A DNA stretch of 64,000 bases. Source: Cloeon dipterum. Taxonomy: Eukaryota > Arthropoda > Insecta > Ephemeroptera > Baetidae. Of the stretch, positions 14,101-26,656 are shown piece by piece. Every line of letters starts with the position of its first letter. Position 1 is the first letter of the stretch. Made by a program: the position numbers and the translations under genes. The stretch spans positions 23,130,545 through 23,194,544 of the forward strand of contig NC_088790.1 in NCBI RefSeq assembly GCF_949628265.1, read 5' to 3'. The notes under the pieces were generated by a model. That model was not told where the DNA came from. It searched no databases and saw only the letters and a program-made list of their open reading frames with translations.

Positions 14101-14322
14101 ATTTCGAATCGGCTTGAATATATTTTTTTAAATTAGATATCAAGTAAATGTTTGGTAAAATTCAAAATAGAAGGAAGTGCTAAAAATATTCCATTTTATT
14201 TTAGTTGCAATGAAAGAAAAACTAGCCATGCAGAATAGAAAGAATTACCTTAGATTTTAAATATAATCTTCAATTCTTCTTTACACATTGCCATATATAT
14301 TCCATAATTATTATTATTATTA
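11107..14322. other. Intergenic region upstream of the ABCC4-like gene
   Basis: About 3.2 kb without a supported gene. It should contain the ABCC4-like promoter and any 5' UTR exon, which I cannot place. A MITE lies at 12080-12257 and a short (ATT)n run near 14308-14325. The open frames at 13541-13973 show no codon pattern, splice support or similarity I recognise. Confidence 0.55.
12080..12257. mobile_element. MITE of a family also seen in the receptor array
   Basis: The 13-bp ends AATAATTTTTCAG (12080-12092) and its complement (12245-12257) are perfect. The inverted match continues for about 33 bp per side through GCAGCTTCCTC / GAGGAAGCTGC, and an inner pair TCCTATCA / TGATAGGA also occurs. 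The right-end signature (AGCTCGCT, then GAGGAAGCTGC, then AACTGAAAA) recurs near 26540, 31430, 34460, 40135, 45020 and 53735, so this is a dispersed non-autonomous DNA element. Confidence 0.65.
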
Positions 14323-16063
14323 TTAAGGAGAGTCAAGGGCAAGATGCACGCTGCACGCGACCCACTTGAACTTATACGAATTTTTTACAGATCCATAGTT
14401 GGTAGCTGTGCACATGATCCTCAATGGATCTCCTGTTAAAATATTCCATTCAAAATAAGCGCTAAAAATTAGGTAGGAGAATAATTACCATCTTGGAGGA
14501 AATCCCCAAGTTTCTGAGAAACCATACAGGTGCCGTAGGCGTAAACCCAGGCACGGTGGAACAAGACAGTCTCAAAAATATTAAGTCCAATATGCAGCAG
14601 GGCCAGGCCAAACTCATCGTTGATGATTTTAAACACCTGACCCTGTCCTTTGACAAAAAGGGCCCTACTGTTCAGGCCAATGTTTTTGATCGGTGAGATC
14701 AGGCTGCTGATGTCCTCTGCCTTTGAATCTGACACGTGAGCCAATTACACACAAGCTTATGTGAGTAGGGTATCGGCTTACGATCATTTTCAGTCTGTGA
14801 TTGGTGTTTAGGGCCACGCCAAACGTTTGTGGCCGTCCAAATGATGTCATCTTCGTCTTCCAGGGACAGCTGGGGTATGGCATCGAAGTAGTACTGGTCA
14901 TCAATCGCCATCTGCAGCTTCAAGCTATGCTTTGCAGGAAGACGATTTCCAAAACTCCAAACTTTGCTGGCCTAGTGACAGTTTTTAATGAATTTGAGCA
15001 TACTACTGAGGCGTTTTTTTCTTTTTGAGGCTTAGACATTAAAAAAACTGCTAAATAACGTGCCCTCACCGGTATAGTTAGATTTTAAACAATTTTAAGG
15101 AGATTTGTTAAAAACTTAACTGTTAATTTATCAAGCACCTTCTCAAAATATTCATCATTAAACAATTAATTTAGCTTGAGCTCACAAAATAGGTCTGAGA
15201 TAATGGATCCAAATTTTCAGGACTGATTAACAGGAAACCTGACACCTTTTCTACAAATAATTTTGAATACCACGAACAATAAAGATTCTTCTAATTTCAT
15301 AATATTTAATTAAAGTAAGATTATTGCTCCTTGATGTGCTTTATAAAATTTACTGAGCACAGTTCGAAATTTTTAAATAAACATAATACAAATTTATTGA
15401 TTGATTGAAATAATTTAAAATTGTGAAAATATTAAATGGAACAAACACTGCATTTTTAAATCAATTATTAAATTGGCCATTTCTTCAATACTCTTTAAAT
15501 CGCTGAAATGTCAATTCAAAATATTTTGAGACCTGGGCATGTTTCACATCACGACAGGCTTCACGAAGCCAATGTGATGGACAGTGAAAACTTTTGAGTC
15601 TTGCATGCAAATGAGTGTATTTTTAATTACCAGAAAATTAATGTCGATGCTCTTCCCCTCAGCACTTATGTGATTCAGCACCCCCTTCCTCTTTCCCGTT
15701 GTATCAATTTCACTGACAACACAGTCCCTATTGGCCAAGCCAGGAATGTACTTGATGGCCAGTTCGGCTTCCTCCTGCACATCCCAGCCAAAGAGGATGA
15801 ACCACTGCGCGTCCCCTTCGCCGTCCTTTGAGTCCAGCGGGTGCGCGACAAACCTGATCTTTGTGTCTTTGGCCACAAACAGGGAGAGGTTGGCTTGCTC
15901 GTCGCCTGCCTGCCAAATGATGGCGCCTCTGTGGACAAACCTGTCCGTCTTCAGCAGGGCCATCTCCTCCTCGCCATTTGAGTGTGCGAATTTGACTAGC
16001 GCTTTGTGCTTGGTTACCATCGAGTCGACTTTTCCGACGTTTGAGATGAATAAAACGCTTGAC
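14323..16063 (-). CDS. Unrecognised multi-exon gene, 5' end unresolved
   Basis: I do not recognise the product. Exons in order: 16063-15565 (or running on to a TGA at 15544), 14971-14782, 14728-14489 and 14432-14323, ending in TAA. Phases agree for the spliced model: the first exon is entered in phase 2 and leaves in phase 0 at a GTGAAG donor. The first exon gives about 165 residues rich in alternating hydrophobic and charged residues, suggesting beta structure. The last exons include a WSFGNRLP stretch and end in a cysteine-containing tail. The acceptor at 16064 implies a further 5' exon, perhaps at 16400-16710 where a hydrophobic N-terminus is possible, but I cannot place it. The two parts could instead be separate genes. 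Confidence 0.45.
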
Positions 16064-16831
16064 CTGGAATAAGGGACGCATATTTTAAATTTGTGTCAAT
16101 CATTAATCTATGACCTAAAATAACATTTATAATTAGAATCATATTTTAAATTTTAAAAATACGTTATCTCATATAAAGCAAAATTATTTCACTGCAAGCT
16201 GTCAAGAATGTCAGCTAAAATAATATGTATGATTAGGCGCATGCTTACAGAATGATACAAAATAACAAAACTCTCTTGACATTCCAAACAACACAGACAC
16301 ACATCATACATATCATACATACTTGTTGCTTATATAGTCCATTCTGCATTAAATTTTAATAAAATAATTTTGTCGTCAAAAGTAGCACAGGACTATATCA
16401 CGTCTTGGATCTGACGTTTTTTGCGGTTCTTGTGCCTGAAATTTGGGAATACATAAAGATGAAGTCAATTATACCTGAATTTTTTAAAAATTGATCTACT
16501 AGTAAAAATTGACAGCTATAAATTACCCTGATTTGACAAGATGCGACGCGCAGATACACTGACACTGACGATATGAACGTAAATAATGCGCTTGGCAAAC
16601 CCCTGCAAGTGATTGTGACTGTGACTGCAAGCTGCAAGTATGTAAAAGGGAGGTAGAACAAGGAGCGTAAGAAACTCAAAGTTTGTACCACATTCTTTGG
16701 TACTACCCTTCAACCAAAACAGTTAATAAACGATAAATAACGCAAATTTTCCTCATTTTATTGGATTTTTGTGCGACAATTGAGTTTGAATTTAATTCCT
16801 GTTTTAGTTTCTCCCATTCCTTGTTCTAGCT

Positions 16832-17133
16832 CAGCCCCTGCTCACTCATATGGCGCGAAAATGCGCCAGCTAAGAAGTTCTGCAGCCACACACAGGTGGC
16901 AGGTCGATAGCTTTTTAAGCCAATCAGAGGCCGTCTCGGAATTTGTTGCCGGTTACGCCCACGGGCAGAGGGAGGCGAAGAGGGGCGTAATTGCAGAGTT
17001 TTTCGTGGGCGTAACAGGCAACAAACTCCGAGACGGCCTCTGATTGGCTTAAAAAGCTATCGACCTGCCACCTGTGTGTGGCTGCAGAACTTCTTAGCTG
17101 GCGCATTTTCGCGCCATATGAGTGAGCAGGAGC
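16832..17133. mobile_element. Foldback / Mutator-like MITE with 127-bp arms
   Basis: Arms 16837-16963 and 17004-17130 are inverted copies with only a few mismatches around a 40-bp loop. A 10-bp direct repeat TGTTCTAGCT flanks the element at 16822-16831 and 17134-17143, which fits a 9-10 bp target-site duplication. Long terminal inverted repeats with a duplication of that length are typical of Mutator-like or foldback elements. Each arm carries a CCAAT box (CCAATCAG) and an E-box (CAGGTG). The element sits about 80 bp upstream of the PFDN5 start codon. Confidence 0.8.
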
Positions 17134-17212
17134 TGTTCTAGCTTCCTTACCTTCACAACAACAGTGTTAGCGATTTAACTTTTATTAAGTTGGTGAGACT
17201 GTAAGGAGAAAA

Positions 17213-18185
17213 ATGGCCTCAAAAAATGTGTCCGCCGCCGTGCAGGAGATCGAAATCGGGCCCCATTTGGGCCTTCCTCAGTTGAACAACATCAAAAATG
17301 GATTAGAACAGGTAAAATAAAGTCTAAGATACGAAATAAAACTTAGAACAGCCGCACTCCGTGTCTAATGTGCTGTGAAAGCGGAGCCGAAAATGAGCCG
17401 CACCCCCACAACGCACAACCACGCTCGTTCCCTAATTTGGCTTGTTTTTACTTTGTGTCGTGTTTTGACAGGAACTGTCCCTGATGCAAGAGTCGCTGAA
17501 CACCTTGAAGATGGCACAGCAGAAGTTCCAGCAATCTGCAGATTGCATGGAGAGGATCAAGCCTGGCTCCGACGGAAAAGACATTTTGGTGCCCCTCACG
17601 GGATCTGTATCCTTTTTCAAAAGAAACAACAAAAACATGATTGTCAAACAGGTTGATGAAATTTTTAGGTGTTGAATTTTTTCTAAATCATTTTTATGGA
17701 GGACTTCTTGGCATCTAAACTACTTAACTATTGAAAACTTAGTTTAATAACGTGTGCAACAAACGGCCTGAACTTGTGAAATCGTATTTTCCTTAGTAAA
17801 ATTCTTCAGATGTATGTTGCTGGTAAACTCAAGGACACGGACAGCATTCTTATAAACATCGGCACCGGATACTATGTTGAAAAAGTTAGTGCCTAAAATA
17901 TATATTATGAAACATGAAGCATTAAAATAACTTCAATTTGTAGGATGCTGCGGGTGCTACGGATTATTTTAACCGGAAAGTCAAATTCGTCACGGAGCAG
18001 ATGGAAAAGATTCAAGCAATAGGAATTGAAAAGAACAAAATTAGAGAAAGTAAGGCCCACCATTCTCAGTAATATTCAGATAATTAATTTGTGTTCCTTC
18101 AGCTATTGCTGAGATGATGCAAGGAATGGTCGCACAAATGGCCAAGCAGGTGGGCACTGCGTCAAGCCAGACGCAAACTTCATAA
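17213..18185 (+). CDS. PFDN5: Prefoldin subunit 5
   Basis: Alpha-type subunit of the hexameric prefoldin co-chaperone, which hands nascent actin and tubulin to the cytosolic chaperonin. Five exons: 17213-17311, 17472-17606, 17810-17884, 17944-18049 and 18103-18185, giving 165 aa against 154 in human. The N-terminal coiled-coil helix (LPQLNNIKNGLEQ, then LSLMQESLNTLKMAQ) is followed by the two-hairpin core with DILVPLT, MYVAGKL and the family hallmark IGTGYYVEK, then the C-terminal helix. The exon 2 donor (GTATCC) is weak, but the join restores the conserved order. A poly(A) signal AATAAA lies at 18331-18336. A foldback element lies directly upstream, so the promoter may include mobile DNA. 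I am sure of the family. Confidence 0.95.
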
Positions 18186-18604
18186 CGCTGCTGTATCAAA
18201 ATGCACCTGAGGATTGATCTTCTTTAAATTCTGTTCTCGTAAACGTACTTGAACGCTGCAATCCTAACTATTCTAATTTATATGATTTTCCTCCACTGTT
18301 TCATAGTGGATTGTTATCAAAGCTGTAATTAATAAACGAAATAATTCATAATTTTTTTGAGAACAGTGAATGTTTAACTTTAAAATATGACCTGAATTAA
18401 TTTTTAAAATAAAAACTTATTTTTAATGAGACTTTGGTGCATTGAAATTAAAGATTCAAACCTGTTTTTATTAAATCGTATTCAATGAAGCTACAGTTTT
18501 ATGTAGGTATTAATTTCTTTACTTTAATACAGATAGTAATTTTTATATTGATTTAAACATTACAATCAAAACCTAAACCACAAGTGAAGAGTAAGTGTCG
18601 CGTT

Positions 18605-20246
18605 TTAAATTTGTGAGCAGTAAGTGTTGTACATCCAGCAGACTCCTTTCTCCGCGTTAAAGTAAGGCAACCAGTTAGGACAAGTCATCCTCGTCGGCGA
18701 CAGTTGGTTGCCGAAAATCAGCATCCACCCCTTGGAGCAAACAAAGAAGTGACGGCAGCTCGCAGGGTCGGCAAACACGCCTGGATTTCTGCACTTGAAG
18801 ATGTCCTCCTTTTGCGCAGTGGGTGGCTGCGTGATTTCCAATTGCGGCTTGGTGACGACTGGAGGCGGTGTGATTTCCCTTTGAATAGAGCAGCCAGCCT
18901 CCGCGGGATACACACACTTTCCGGTAGTAAGACTAAACTCAAATCCTGGCTCGCAAGAGCCCACAAATTGCTTCAGGGAGTCGCCCGTCACGATACACAT
19001 GTAGTACAAATTGCAGTAGCCTAAAATTTGTTATTTTGTTTAGATGTATGATATTTTTTCATTTAATCAACCGTGAAATTTAAAATTTTTAAAATACGCA
19101 AACCTATTTTAATTTTATTACCAAGATCTTTCAGGAGTTTACAAATATTTGGTCAATTTGAAGATGTTTTACATGAAAATTAAATCTCTAAAAAGGAGTA
19201 TTAATTGTTAAATTTTGTCCAGCATTGTAAAAAATCTTAAATTTAAGAATATAATTATTTGCAACTAAATTTGGAGCGAACGGGGTCTGGAAGTTCACAC
19301 TGGTGAAATTGTAATTAAAGTTCACCGGTACTATATTTCTCCCATCCCCCTGAAACGACCTACGGTGGCCATTTATGAAAGATATTTTTTATATTGCCTT
19401 ATTATTTATAAGGCCGCGCGTCCGAATTTTCGGTTTTGTTTTTCTGTGGCATTGCACGAAATATATTTTGCGGTGATTCAAAATGTAAAACGGCATTTTA
19501 GGTAAATTGGAAAAGGGATTATCAATATTGAAAATTTTGTTCGCTTTCCGAATTTGCAGAGATTTTTCCGGTCTTTTTTCCATGCGAATTCCTTCACGGA
19601 TTCAAATCGTTTAAATATTTTGCTGCCGTGTGGACAACCAAATTATTTGTTTGCCTGGTCATGGAATTGATTTTTAAATATATAAACTAAAATTAATACA
19701 TTTACAAATATTTCAAAATGGAGAACCCAAATATTGGGTGAATTTAATTAAGATTAAAATTGATAAATATTTTCTAAACAACCAAAAAATCATAAATTTG
19801 TAAGTATTTCAAAATTAAACATCTCTTACAATAAATTTAAGTATTTTAGGAAGAAAAATAATTGTTTTATCTCACCAGGCATCATAAAGGCTCCTTCCTC
19901 TTCACAGGGGGGTGGTTTTGGGATGCAAACCTCAAGACCAGTGTCGTCGCAAATCCTTCCCTTTCGGCAGAACAGCACATTCTTTCCAAATCCCTTTCCG
20001 CACTGCGAGTAAATTATGTTTCCCAGGCACCTGAAGCCGCTCGGACTGCACTTTTCCTGAGCCACTGGTGCAGCTGCAGAAGGGACCGCCTGTGGGTCTG
20101 AGTCTGGGTCGGTGTCGTTCGTAGCCAACTCGGTCGCGCTTTCCTCGCAGCCCACCATGATGATGGCCATGAACTTGAAATTTTAATTATTTTTGGTTGG
20201 AAATAACTTTTATGCAACAAATTACCAAAATCAAAAAGAATTTCAT
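18605..20246 (-). CDS. Secreted peritrophin-like protein with CBM14-type domains (244 aa)
   Basis: Probably an extracellular chitin-binding protein of cuticle, gut lining or another extracellular matrix. Exons 20246-20226, 20173-19876 and 19020-18605 join in phase. The start MKFFLILFMAIIMVG gives a clear signal peptide split between exons 1 and 2. An acidic Thr/Ser/Pro stretch follows, then three cysteine-rich segments: one in exon 2 (CSPSGFRC...), one starting YCNLYYMC in exon 3, and a last one with the FxCSKGW pattern ending in a six-cysteine set. A proline-rich linker separates the last two. The cysteine spacing and the aromatic residue before Cys resemble CBM14 (peritrophin-A), though the domains are divergent. 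The substrate is inferred from the family. Confidence 0.8.
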
Positions 20247-21557
20247 TTTTGAGGATGTGATTGTGGTTACAGCCGTCTACGTACGTTGCTAATCAGACAC
20301 CTGGAAAGGTATTTAAAAGAATTAATCTTCCTTTAGAGAATTTTTATGAGTAAACACGTAATAAATACAAGTGATTATCATGAGTTCGAATTGATATTAT
20401 ACTTGTTCAATAATTGATTTAAAATAAACACTTTTGAAAATTGCAAGAAGTTTTTTAAAAAAATTTGCAGAGGAGTCAAACAAGCAAGAAATGAAATAAA
20501 ATTTTGTTTAGATTAATATAGAAGCCTGCATTCGCACTCTAAATTTCAATTTAGAGAGACATGGGGCCTCAAATAAAATTAAACTGTGCCTTACCTCAGG
20601 GATGATTTTTAAGAAGCTGTCGAACTTTGCTGCTCTCACTCTGACTGCCTTTCCCTTTTTAATTGCGTTTTAGTCTCAGGTATGTTTAGTTGACGAGCTT
20701 TTACAACACCGCAGCAGACCCTTACGATATTTTTCTATAAGGTGCGCGATAAGGTTTTTATTCTACGTGTTTCTTTTGAAATTCTTTTCCCTTGACTAAA
20801 GATCTATATTTTTGTTTTAGTAAACCAAAAGAAACAATTTATTTTATCCGCAACACACATTCATTATGTTTTATATACACAAAAATTATATATTATATAA
20901 TGCGAAAATTTCCTTTGCTTGATGATTTGGAGGAATGCCATCATTGCACCCTCGAGGTGTTGCAATCTTCGCGGTGGTTGCAGATGTGGCCGGATGGCCA
21001 GCAAAACTCCAACCGCCAAGTCTGTGTTTCCGCAGGACTTACACCATATATTCGCGAGGGATAAATTTATGAATTTTTACTGTCCTCTGAAAAATACAGC
21101 ACTGAGAAGCACCACAATAAATTTTGGGCCAGGATAAAATGATAAATATTCTAATGTTTAATTGAAAACAGCCTAGATGAAGATAAGGATAAGTGATAAC
21201 ATTTATGCTCCCTTCCTGTTATTCTATTCGAATTCGCTGACAAAATGAACTGGGTTTTCCTGAATATTTTTATTGTTATATCAGATAAATTGCAATTTTC
21301 TTTTTGTGATCATATAAAAAAACTTCAATAGCAAAATTTACGAGCAAAAAATTATTTTCTAACGGTCCGTCCATTCTATTTTTCTGAATATGGAATCATT
21401 GATAAAAAAAACATAACATACAAACAAGAATAAGAAAACGTCATTTTGCGGTTGGGAACATCAGACTGTTTGCCGGCAGTAAATCCCAACAACCGCAATT
21501 TTTAATATTTCGCTTCAGACAAAAGTGATTTTTCTATTTCTCGTTTGAAACTGCAGG
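20247..21557. other. Divergent intergenic region, likely two promoters
   Basis: Lies between the starts of the CBM14 gene (-) and the receptor gene (+), so it should hold both promoters. No gene was seen. About 200 bp at 21130-21340 is clearly similar to intron 5 of the receptor gene (about 24065-24270); see findings. Confidence 0.6.
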
Positions 21558-24500
21558 ATGGAAGTCTTACAAATCGTGTTCCTTACAACTTTGATTGTTG
21601 CCAAAGCCAACAGCTCAGGACGCCTATTTGTGCGTAAGTGTTGCCCAGCGCAGTTCACATTCAACTTTGAAAAGGCAAATTGCGACCCGGTGGCCAAGGA
21701 CGTGGTCGTCGACTGGATCCCAGACCAAGTGAAAAATCAGCAACCGCTCCTTAACAAGTGACAACCAAAATACCCGTTTTTTACTGTCCGCTTAATTTAG
21801 CGAAATTATTTCAGAACATATATAACTTCGGTGCCCACGTTGGAGGAATTTGACATCCGATTCGACCCTTGCCCGCTATTTTTATACAATGTTGATAAGC
21901 CGTTATTTAATATAACACCTAGCACGCCAGTCATTCTCAAACCACAAGGGGGAATGTCTCCTTACGCCAATGACACAAATCACTGGTGTTTCGACGTGCC
22001 AAGCGGTTTGAAAAAGTCTGAGCGCCGTTGGGTGCTTTTGTCCTGTTCTTGCCTCAATGAAATTTGCGTGGCAAGATGCTGCCACAGGGGAAACCGACTG
22101 CACGTTAATAGGTACTATGATTCAAAAATTCCAAGCTACTTTACCAGCATTTGGTTCTTAGTTGGCCACAAGGGCTCCTTTTAGAAAGCATAAGATGTTT
22201 AAGAACCTAGATCTCCAACTGTGCATCTCATAAAAATGGGTCAGATAATAATTTTTTCACTCAGCGAAAAAAAATTCAAAAATTTGAAACTGACATATTT
22301 TATAGGTCTAATTTAGTTGATCCAAACATAGAAAAAATTAAATAAACGAGATTTGAATATTTAGTTTTGGTTAGGATATATACAATAAGAAAAAAAGATA
22401 TATTGGTGCTATACAATTCTTCTCTTTATAGCAATAAAGATAATTTATTTTGGGTTTATTGCAAGTGAATATCATCATAGCAATTTCTGACATCCAAGTG
22501 AATCATGGTTGGAAACACTAAACATCTAAATTGAAAATTTAAACTCGCACAGTCAAAGTACTGTTCTTATATTAACTTATCTGTATATTTAGAGCATCAG
22601 CAAGATCTTTTACTGCGATGTGCAGCAACGAAACAAATACAGCATGGGATCCATACGAAGCGAAAGACTTGGAACTCTCAAAGAACAGCGTCAAACCTTA
22701 TGTCTTCCGTTATTTCACTATTTTCGAATTCATATCCAGCTGCTTTCACTCAGTGCACAAAAATTACGGAAAGACAAGGAGGCCAAAGCAAATTGAGACG
22801 TTCAAAATCGACTCGAGGGGCATATTGACGTCGTCTAAGTATGAGACTATTTTATTATAATTAAATCCCGTTGGCATTAAAGCGATTTAATTTAAGGTAC
22901 AAAGCCAGTCGCTGGAGTTATTGTATTGGCGAGGCAGACGTGAAGGGCAAGCCGAAAACAGTGGCCATGTATTGCGATGCAGGTGAATTTGTCGTCTCCT
23001 TTGACGAAGCTTTCACACAGAGCGTGCTGGCTGGAATCGGAGCAGCCTTTACTTTTTTGACCCTTGCTATTCACGTCGCGGTCAAGGACCTTCGACAGGG
23101 TATCAAGGGGCTGAGCCTGATCGCCCACTGCGCCTGCATGCTCGGCGCCTATCTCACAATGGCCTTCCGCCCCTTGGCCTGGGCTGACGATGGAAATGCC
23201 TGCACCGTCTTAGGTATTTAAATACATTGTGCGATGCCGAAAACTGCGACAAAATAGCAATTCAAACGCGGCTAGCACTGACAAACATTATTATGAGGGG
23301 GCTCACTTTGCAGCACTGATTTTTTTATATGTGAAACCAGAGACAACCTCCAATTTATAAATTTCTTGTAGACTAGAGAGGCTCAATTGCTGCAAAAGAG
23401 GGGGCATTTATAACTACTCCCAAACTCGTTATTAAGTAGTCAGAAAGCACATATTTTTCATTTCATTTCACCAGGCTAGAATAGTTTTATGAAAATTTCT
23501 GACAAAAAGAAAATCTAAAAATTGCTTTGCTCTGCCTGGGAATCCACATGGGCAGCTTTTGAAGAATAAATTAATTTTTAAACTAAAGAAAGACAAGTGA
23601 ATGTTATTTGATAACTTTTAATTCAACGAATGAGTTTACCCTGCGCGGAAATTAATTCAGAATTCAAATTATTAGAGGAAAAATATTAGATTTTGGCATC
23701 TGGTCTGATACTTGTCGTGTCCTCTAATTAATACAGAAACAAACTGTGGACCTTTGAGCTTTCGTTCTATTTAATAACTTTAGAAAATTAATGTCCCACA
23801 GGTTTCATTCTGTACCTCCAGTTGTTTTGACCCTTAAGTGTTTCTATTATACATTTTATTTGCTGATTTTTATACAAATTAAATGAAAGCTATGCGAATT
23901 CATCAAAAATATTTGTCTTTTCAGGAGTTTTCACGCATTTCTTCCTGCTCTCTGCTTTTTATTGGCTCAACGTGAGGGCGATTATAATTTACGCAACATT
24001 CAGGTAATACTTCTAAAAAGCACAGCACTGAAATTTGAAGTCACGATGAAATGATGATAATATTATTATTATTCTGTTTAATGGAAAACAGCTTAGGTGG
24101 GAATAAGGATACTGATAACATTTCTGCTCCCTTCCTGTTATTCGAGTTTTATATTTACTGAAATACCGAATTCGCAGATAAAAAAGCACTGTTTTTCCTG
24201 ATTATTTTAATTGCTATCTGAAAATTTACAATTTTCTCTTTGTGATCAATAAAAAAAAACTTGAAGAGAGTAAAAGCTGAAACACAAAATTTCACTGCCA
24301 TTGATTTTCCGATCTTCTTGCTCGTCACCAAAGGAAAAAATTATTCATTTTTTATTACGTTAATTTACTAGGGAATTCTTTTTTTAATTATGATCATGAC
24401 AAAAATTTGGAAATATTTGTGTTCAGCAGAGATCAATTCAAAAACCTGAAAACTATTCCTTACAAATTACAAATTTTTCAGATCATGGAACTCAATGCTG

Positions 24501-25745
24501 AGTGGCTTGTCCCTCGCAACGCGCAGTTTTCCGTTTTACGCATTATACGCTCTGGGGGTGCCGGCACTGGTTTCAGGGTTCATGGCTTGGGTACAGTTCG
24601 CGTCTGAAGACGACCTTCCCTACTGGATCGCATGGCCAGATTTGGACGAGGCTGCCTGCTGGTTTAGATGTGCGTACATCAGCCAGAAAAAACATCGTAA
24701 AAATTAATAAAGTTTTATTTTTTGCAGCGCCTGTTGGTCGTGCAGTCTATTTTTCGCTGCCCATGGGAATTGTCCTGACTATTAACATTGTTCTCTTCGT
24801 AATAACTCTGGCTAAAATAATTTCATTTAGAAAAGAAAATGCGAGTATTCTCAAGACGCAAGACAGTACGAACACAGTTAAAGAATCTTTGAAATTTGAT
24901 ATAGAAAGGTAAATAGATTTGAGTCATCAGTGTGTTCTTTTAAATATTTTTTATTTAATTACCACAGCTCCACTCAACACATAACATTAATGATCTAATT
25001 TACATTTTATGGACTAAAAGACAGATTTAAATATTTAAAATTTTACGTTAATATTAAAAAAGAGTAAGCATGAAAATGCCTTAGTTGAAAAGAAATGGAT
25101 AGAAATTTAAATTTTATAGACATAATATGAGGTGGTTGTTAATTCCTTTGCATTTTTTAACTGTCATTCGCATATTTTTACCGGCCAGTTTCGTCTCCTA
25201 ATCTATATTTTTCATTGAGCCTTTTTCCTCAAGCACATATACCCTTTAGTATGAGAGATCTCTACAATTAAAACATATTATTCCACTATTATAATGCTAC
25301 CTCATTTCACAAAATTAGTTTTCAACTTTTTCAGGCTGAAGCTTTTTGCGAAACTCTCCCTTTTGATGGGTCTCACATACGTGTCGGAATTCGCTTCTTG
25401 GGCGAATTATTTATTTGCGTACTACTGGTACGCATCTAATGTGGCTATCGCTTTGAGGGCCGTGCTCGTTTTCATCGTTTTCTGCTGCAAGAGAAAGGTA
25501 AGCCTAAAATTAATGTAGATTTGGTTTTAAATTACAGGAGAAAAAATCAGGTGTGGATCTCCATGAAACTGCAGTACCCCGTTGTTAAAACTATTCACAG
25601 CAGATTCACTGCGATGAAGTTGCTGTGTTGCAAAAGACGACAATTTGAGCTCTCAAAACTGAAAGAAAATGAAAGTGCAACGCGGTCAACTGGAACCAGT
25701 GGAGCGAAACCTTCAGATGAAAATTTAGAAATGAATGTTATCTAG
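21558..25745 (+). CDS. mthl: Methuselah-like secretin-family GPCR, complete (621 aa)
   Basis: Seven-transmembrane receptor of the plasma membrane; ligand unknown. Nine exons: 21558-21757, 21815-22111, 22593-22838, 22897-23213, 23925-24003, 24482-24669, 24728-24908, 25335-25497 and 25551-25745, all phases consistent. The start MEVLQIVFLTTLIVAKANSS is a signal peptide. The cysteine-rich ectodomain (exons 1-4) includes CSCLNEICVARCC, close to the Methuselah pattern, and ends in WSYCIGE plus VAMYC just before TM1. TM1-TM3 are in exons 4-5, TM4 in exon 6, TM5 in exon 7, TM6-TM7 in exon 8. Exon 9 gives the basic cytoplasmic tail. Its acceptor is the second AG at 25549-25550; using the first would end the protein 16 residues later. 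Exons 6-9 are repeated downstream several times. Confidence 0.88.
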
Positions 25746-26656
25746 ACAATTTTTTGCTTAATATATTTAATTAAAAATTCAATTCTTTTTTAATTGTTGG
25801 GTGCGGATTTCAATTGTAAAATTGGTCCCGAGCGTCAACTCGCAGGTTGCTGCCAAGTAAAATTATTGATTTTCGCTATCTCTATTTCTAGGACTCTAAA
25901 TGAAACCGGTCTTGAATGTATTAATTTCTCAACAGTATGTAAATGAATAACAAAACTTCATCCTCGTTCATTCCAGAGTTGTTAATTTCATTGGATTTTT
26001 GTACAACTTGCTTTCTACGCCACGCCAACACAAACTAAAAAATTAAACAAATATCGAGATACTGATTAGAAGATCTGCACTTTATTCGTGGCCGTCGTAT
26101 CCCGCCGCCGCATCAGCAAAATCTCCTCTCTCTGGCGGCGCAGCTCGCCTGCATCGCGAGTAGTAGTGAAAATGAGAAACGATATGCAACCCGCGCTCAA
26201 AGACTGTTCGGCTGTGCAGTTTCCTTCCCATTGTAAGGCGTATGCGATGGCAAGATTTTAACGTGTATTGTGATGTCATTTTAATTCATATTATTTTCTA
26301 GTCTTGGCTCAGTTCGGCTGTGTTATCCTGACAGAAGTGTTTAACAGAAGTTTCGCCCGTTCTAACATTAATATTAAAAAAAATATTCAGGGTGTTTGCT
26401 AAAATTAGTGAGATTTTGTAGTTCGGCTTCGCCTGCTGGATAATTCTCTGCCCTCACACGGGGAAAATAAAGTTGATGAGCAGCAGATGCAACAAGTTTT
26501 TCAGGAATAAAGATCTGTAGATGTTTGTTAAAATGAACAGCTCGCTACTCCACCAATTCACCAAGGAAGCCGCTTTTAATTTAAACTGAAAATTTTTTCA
26601 ATTTTGAATGGTTTTCGGGGGTCGCTCACTCCCTCAACCCCTGTTTGGCCACGGGT
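25746..26656. repeat. Receptor 3' flank with repeat block S (first copy)
   Basis: Block S starts near 25870 (GATTTTCGCTATCTCTATTT) and runs to about 26590. It contains a GC-rich core around 26080-26230 and ends in the MITE right end described at 12080-12257. Similar copies start near 29709, 30758, 33779, 38410, 39464, 43303 and 44357. Those at 29709, 38410 and 43303 are cut short where block X begins. No coding role is supported. Confidence 0.7.

Noticed and set aside
16985-17100. Short frames inside the foldback element upstream of PFDN5
   Set aside because: The same peptide arises from both arms because of the inverted repeat; no family similarity.
26082-26279. A minus-strand open frame of 65-72 codons repeated in all eight S blocks (starting MTSKYTLK)
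   Set aside because: Copies differ by residue changes and length, two frames are open at once, and there is no start context or domain. It looks like a by-product of the GC-rich core of block S.
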